A stretch of DNA of 6,918 nt, taken from Woeseiaceae bacterium. Lineage in GTDB: Bacteria > Pseudomonadota > Gammaproteobacteria > Steroidobacterales > Woeseiaceae. A program made the translations under genes and the position numbers. Numbering within the stretch: position 1 is the first letter of the stretch; each line of letters begins with the position of its first letter. The notes under the pieces were generated by a model. The model saw nothing but the letters and a program-made list of their open reading frames with translations, made no database searches and was not told where the DNA came from. Below are positions 5,530-6,918 of this stretch, one piece after another. The stretch lies in contig JALHUQ010000132.1 in assembly GCA_022866645.1 (NCBI GenBank), positions 1 to 6,918 on the forward strand, given 5' to 3'.

Positions 5530-6444
5530 ATGAGAAAACAGGTTGCCGAATTAATTTGCACCGTCTCAGGCTGTCGGCTACTTCTGGCAGTAGCCCTGCT
5601 TGCTGCAGGAATTGCAGCCTGTACGACCAGCGGCCGCGCGGATCTTGCCGGGATGTCTTTCGCATCCGGACCATTGGCCGGGAAGGTCGTCTGGCGCGAT
5701 CTGATTACCGAAGATCTTGATAGCGCGAGACGGTTCTATGGTGGCCTGTTTGACTGGACGTTCGAGGATTCGCAAGGACCGGACGGCCAGGAATATGCTA
5801 TTGCGCTTTCGGGCAATGTATATGTGGCTGGAATGGTTGCGATCGCCTCGCCAGCCGATGGGACAAGATACTCGCGATGGTTGCCCTATGTTTCAGTAAC
5901 AGATGTGGACGATGCCGTGTCGGAAGCCGTTGCCGGCGGGGCCAGCGTGGCGGCATCCGCGCGCAACGTTAACATCGGCCGGATTGCCATCATTGTCGAC
6001 CCGGAAGGCGCGGTCATTGGCTTGGCGAGAAGCAAATTTGGGGATCCGGATGACCGCACTACGGCGCCGGCGCCAGGTCGTCCTGTCTGGACGGAGCTGT
6101 TGTCAAACGACACTGTAGCCGCCGCAAAATTCTATCGGGCACTCGGCGACTATGACGTTAGTACCGTTGATCGCCGGGGCGGTGAGTATACATTGCTCAC
6201 AAATAATGGAGAGAGCCGGGCCGGCATACTCAAAAACCCCGCGGACAACCTGGATCCGGTGTGGTTGACGTATTTTGGAGTTGATGATCCTGCAGCAGCT
6301 GCAAGTCGCGCGGAGTCGCTTGGCGGCTCCATTATTCTGCCGGCGTCACAGGAACTTCGTGAGGGCACCATGGCCGTTGTATCTGATCCATCGGGCGCAA
6401 TATTGGTGTTGCAGAAATGGTCAATTTCAGGAGGAACAAGCTAA
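5530..6444 (+). CDS. Lipoprotein with two tandem VOC (glyoxalase-fold) domains
   Basis: A 304-residue protein. The N-terminus (MRKQ, hydrophobic 16-30) ends in the lipobox I-A-A-C31, so it is predicted to be lipid-modified and held at the periplasmic face of a membrane. Two VOC repeats follow: about 52-168 (WRDLITEDLDSARRFYGGLF, later VDPEGAVIGL) and about 185-299 (WTELLSNDTVAAAKFYRAL, later SDPSGAILVL). They are joined by an Ala/Pro linker near 177-185. VOC enzymes usually bind a metal through His/Glu residues on the first, fifth and last strands. By my alignment these are replaced by W55, L118 and G164 in repeat 1, and by Trp, Leu and Val in repeat 2, so metal-dependent glyoxalase or dioxygenase activity is unlikely. 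It resembles the tandem-VOC 'hydroxylase/CFP-30B-like' proteins, for which ligand binding is the safer guess. It is followed by an overlapping small lipoprotein gene. Confidence 0.87.
   Translation: MRKQVAELICTVSGCRLLLAVALLAAGIAACTTSGRADLAGMSFASGPLAGKVVWRDLITEDLDSARRFYGGLFDWTFEDSQGPDGQEYAIALSGNVYVAGMVAIASPADGTRYSRWLPYVSVTDVDDAVSEAVAGGASVAASARNVNIGRIAIIVDPEGAVIGLARSKFGDPDDRTTAPAPGRPVWTELLSNDTVAAAKFYRALGDYDVSTVDRRGGEYTLLTNNGESRAGILKNPADNLDPVWLTYFGVDDPAAAASRAESLGGSIILPASQELREGTMAVVSDPSGAILVLQKWSISGGTS
6429..6434 (+). promoter_or_regulatory. Internal ribosome binding site for the small lipoprotein
   Basis: A perfect AGGAGG lies inside the last codons of the VOC gene, nine bases before ATG 6444. 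It picks this ATG over the in-frame upstream ATG at 6417, which has no such site. Confidence 0.75.
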
Positions 6445-6599
6445 TGCGCAGAGCAACCCGAATCATCGCTGTTATAACTCTGGTATTGACTAGTCTTTCA
6501 TTGGCAGGATGTTCCGGTAATGTCGGAGTGGGCATGAGTATCGGCATCCCGGTCGGAAATCATGGCTACATGAGCGTTGGTGGAACCCGCTGGCGCTGA
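6444..6599 (+). CDS. Small glycine-rich lipoprotein of unknown function, 51 residues
   Basis: The 51-residue product has a textbook lipoprotein signal: basic start (MRRATR), hydrophobic core (residues 7-19) and lipobox L-A-G-C23. The mature peptide is only 29 residues, rich in Gly, Val and Ser (GNVGVGMSIGIPVG), and ends in GGTRWR. I recognise no family. Its ATG shares an A with the TAA stop of the VOC gene (TAATG), and a perfect Shine-Dalgarno lies in the preceding coding sequence, so the two are almost certainly co-translated. Both products are predicted lipoproteins and may work in the same compartment. A real gene is likely from the signal peptide, ribosome binding site and stop/start overlap together; function is open. 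Confidence 0.78.
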   Translation: MRRATRIIAVITLVLTSLSLAGCSGNVGVGMSIGIPVGNHGYMSVGGTRWR

Positions 6600-6622
6600 C
6601 AAGATAACGAGCGCGCAACAGT

Positions 6623-6649
6623 TGTGGCAATTCGTTGCCACACCATTTT
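6623..6649 (+). terminator. Candidate intrinsic terminator after the VOC/lipoprotein unit
   Basis: TGTGGCAA (6623-6630) and TTGCCACA (6635-6642) form a perfect 8-bp stem closed by the stable tetraloop TTCG, 23 bp after the lipoprotein stop. The downstream tract is short (CCATTTT), so termination may be partial; an mRNA-stabilising 3' hairpin is an alternative. Confidence 0.6.
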
Positions 6650-6775
6650 GCAGCTGCACCGCTTGGACAAGGACATTCGAAGTTGTACACGCCGCGATGC
6701 GCAAGAAGGCCGCGGCCACTAATTAACGTCGATACAGTGCTCCAACTGCAGTCAGATTAATAGTCCGTCATAGGA
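6650..6775. other. Intergenic gap between convergent genes
   Basis: About 126 bp with no supported gene. It holds a GGCCGCGGCC palindrome (6708-6717), with no T-tract beside it on either strand. A terminator for the convergent minus-strand gene was not found. Confidence 0.35.
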
Positions 6776-6918
6776 TCAGGGTGCGACGTTGTACATATGC
6801 ATTTGCCCGGCAGTGACAGTCATCGCCGCAGACATGGTCAGGAAGTCAAACATGCCATCGGGATCCGTCGGATAGTCGTCGTCGCCGTCTTCATCCCATT
6901 CGCCTGAACAGGTGAACG
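6776..6918 (-). CDS. C-terminal end of an uncharacterised protein with an Asp-rich segment
   Basis: From the right edge, one minus-strand frame is open for 46 codons and ends in TGA at 6778-6776. It reads FTCSGEWDEDGDDDYP, then TDPDGMFDFLTMSAAM, and ends QMHMYNVAP. The acidic stretch (DEDGDDD, then DPDG) resembles calcium-binding aspartate loops seen in secreted or surface proteins, but it is too short to assign a domain. The peptide composition looks protein-like, while the opposite strand yields only short arginine- or valine-rich frames. The gene's start and most of its length are outside the window, so function is unknown and the call is moderate. Confidence 0.55.
   Translation of the reverse strand, partial: FTCSGEWDEDGDDDYPTDPDGMFDFLTMSAAMTVTAGQMHMYNVAP

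Noticed and set aside
6063..6074. GGCGCCGGCGCC palindrome/direct repeat
   Set aside because: It lies inside the Ala-Pro linker between the two VOC domains and is explained by GC-rich Ala and Pro codons.
6490..6690. Minus-strand frame with a CPCPSG...KWCG motif that resembles a SEC-C zinc motif
   Set aside because: The motif has only three of the four metal ligands, sits in an antisense frame over the small lipoprotein gene and the hairpin at 6623-6642, and has no ribosome binding site. The plus-strand gene has much better support.
6780..6907. Short plus-strand frame with a valine-rich run near the right edge
   Set aside because: It is the antisense of the aspartate codon run in the minus-strand frame and has no ribosome binding site.

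Overview
The window reads as a compact stretch of bacterial chromosome of moderate GC content. The sequence shows Shine-Dalgarno sites, overlapping stop/start pairs, Sec and lipoprotein signal peptides and intrinsic terminators. A Gram-negative proteobacterium, perhaps an aquatic gammaproteobacterium that scavenges organic phosphate and sulfate esters, fits best. That is inferred from gene style, because no taxonomic marker is present. There is no tRNA, rRNA, insertion sequence, CRISPR array or phage gene.

Left half (1-3443, all on the minus strand). Read in the direction of transcription, the order is: a secreted PafA-type alkaline phosphatase (3443-1734), a ThiF/MoeB/HesA-family E1-like adenylyltransferase (1703-606), a small membrane protein (544-188), and the N-terminal 58 residues of a YbhB/YbcL-type PEBP protein that runs off the left edge (176-1). 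Gaps are 30, 61 and 11 bp and no terminator is visible between them, so the four could be one transcript. The last two look translationally coupled. The phosphatase is best started at a GTG just after a perfect AGGAGG, not at the ATG of the longer open frame.

Middle (3444-5357). A 285-bp divergent intergenic region holds two dyad-symmetric sequences that could be operators. It separates the phosphatase from a secreted type I (formylglycine) sulfatase on the plus strand (3729-5294), which ends at a strong intrinsic terminator (5324-5357). Both divergent genes encode exported hydrolases of the alkaline-phosphatase superfamily, one predicted to cleave phosphate esters and the other sulfate esters. 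The pair suggests nutrient scavenging in the periplasm. The enzyme that would convert the sulfatase cysteine to formylglycine is not in the window.

Right part (5358-6918). A two-gene plus-strand unit encodes a lipid-anchored protein with two tandem VOC (glyoxalase-fold) domains that lack the usual metal ligands (5530-6444), then an overlapping 51-codon lipoprotein (6444-6599), followed by a hairpin that may terminate it. The right edge carries the last 46 codons of a convergent minus-strand gene with an aspartate-rich segment. Overall the region is fairly ordinary. The least explained items are the lipid-anchored VOC/small-lipoprotein pair and the dyads in the divergent promoter region. I found no convincing evidence of a new system.
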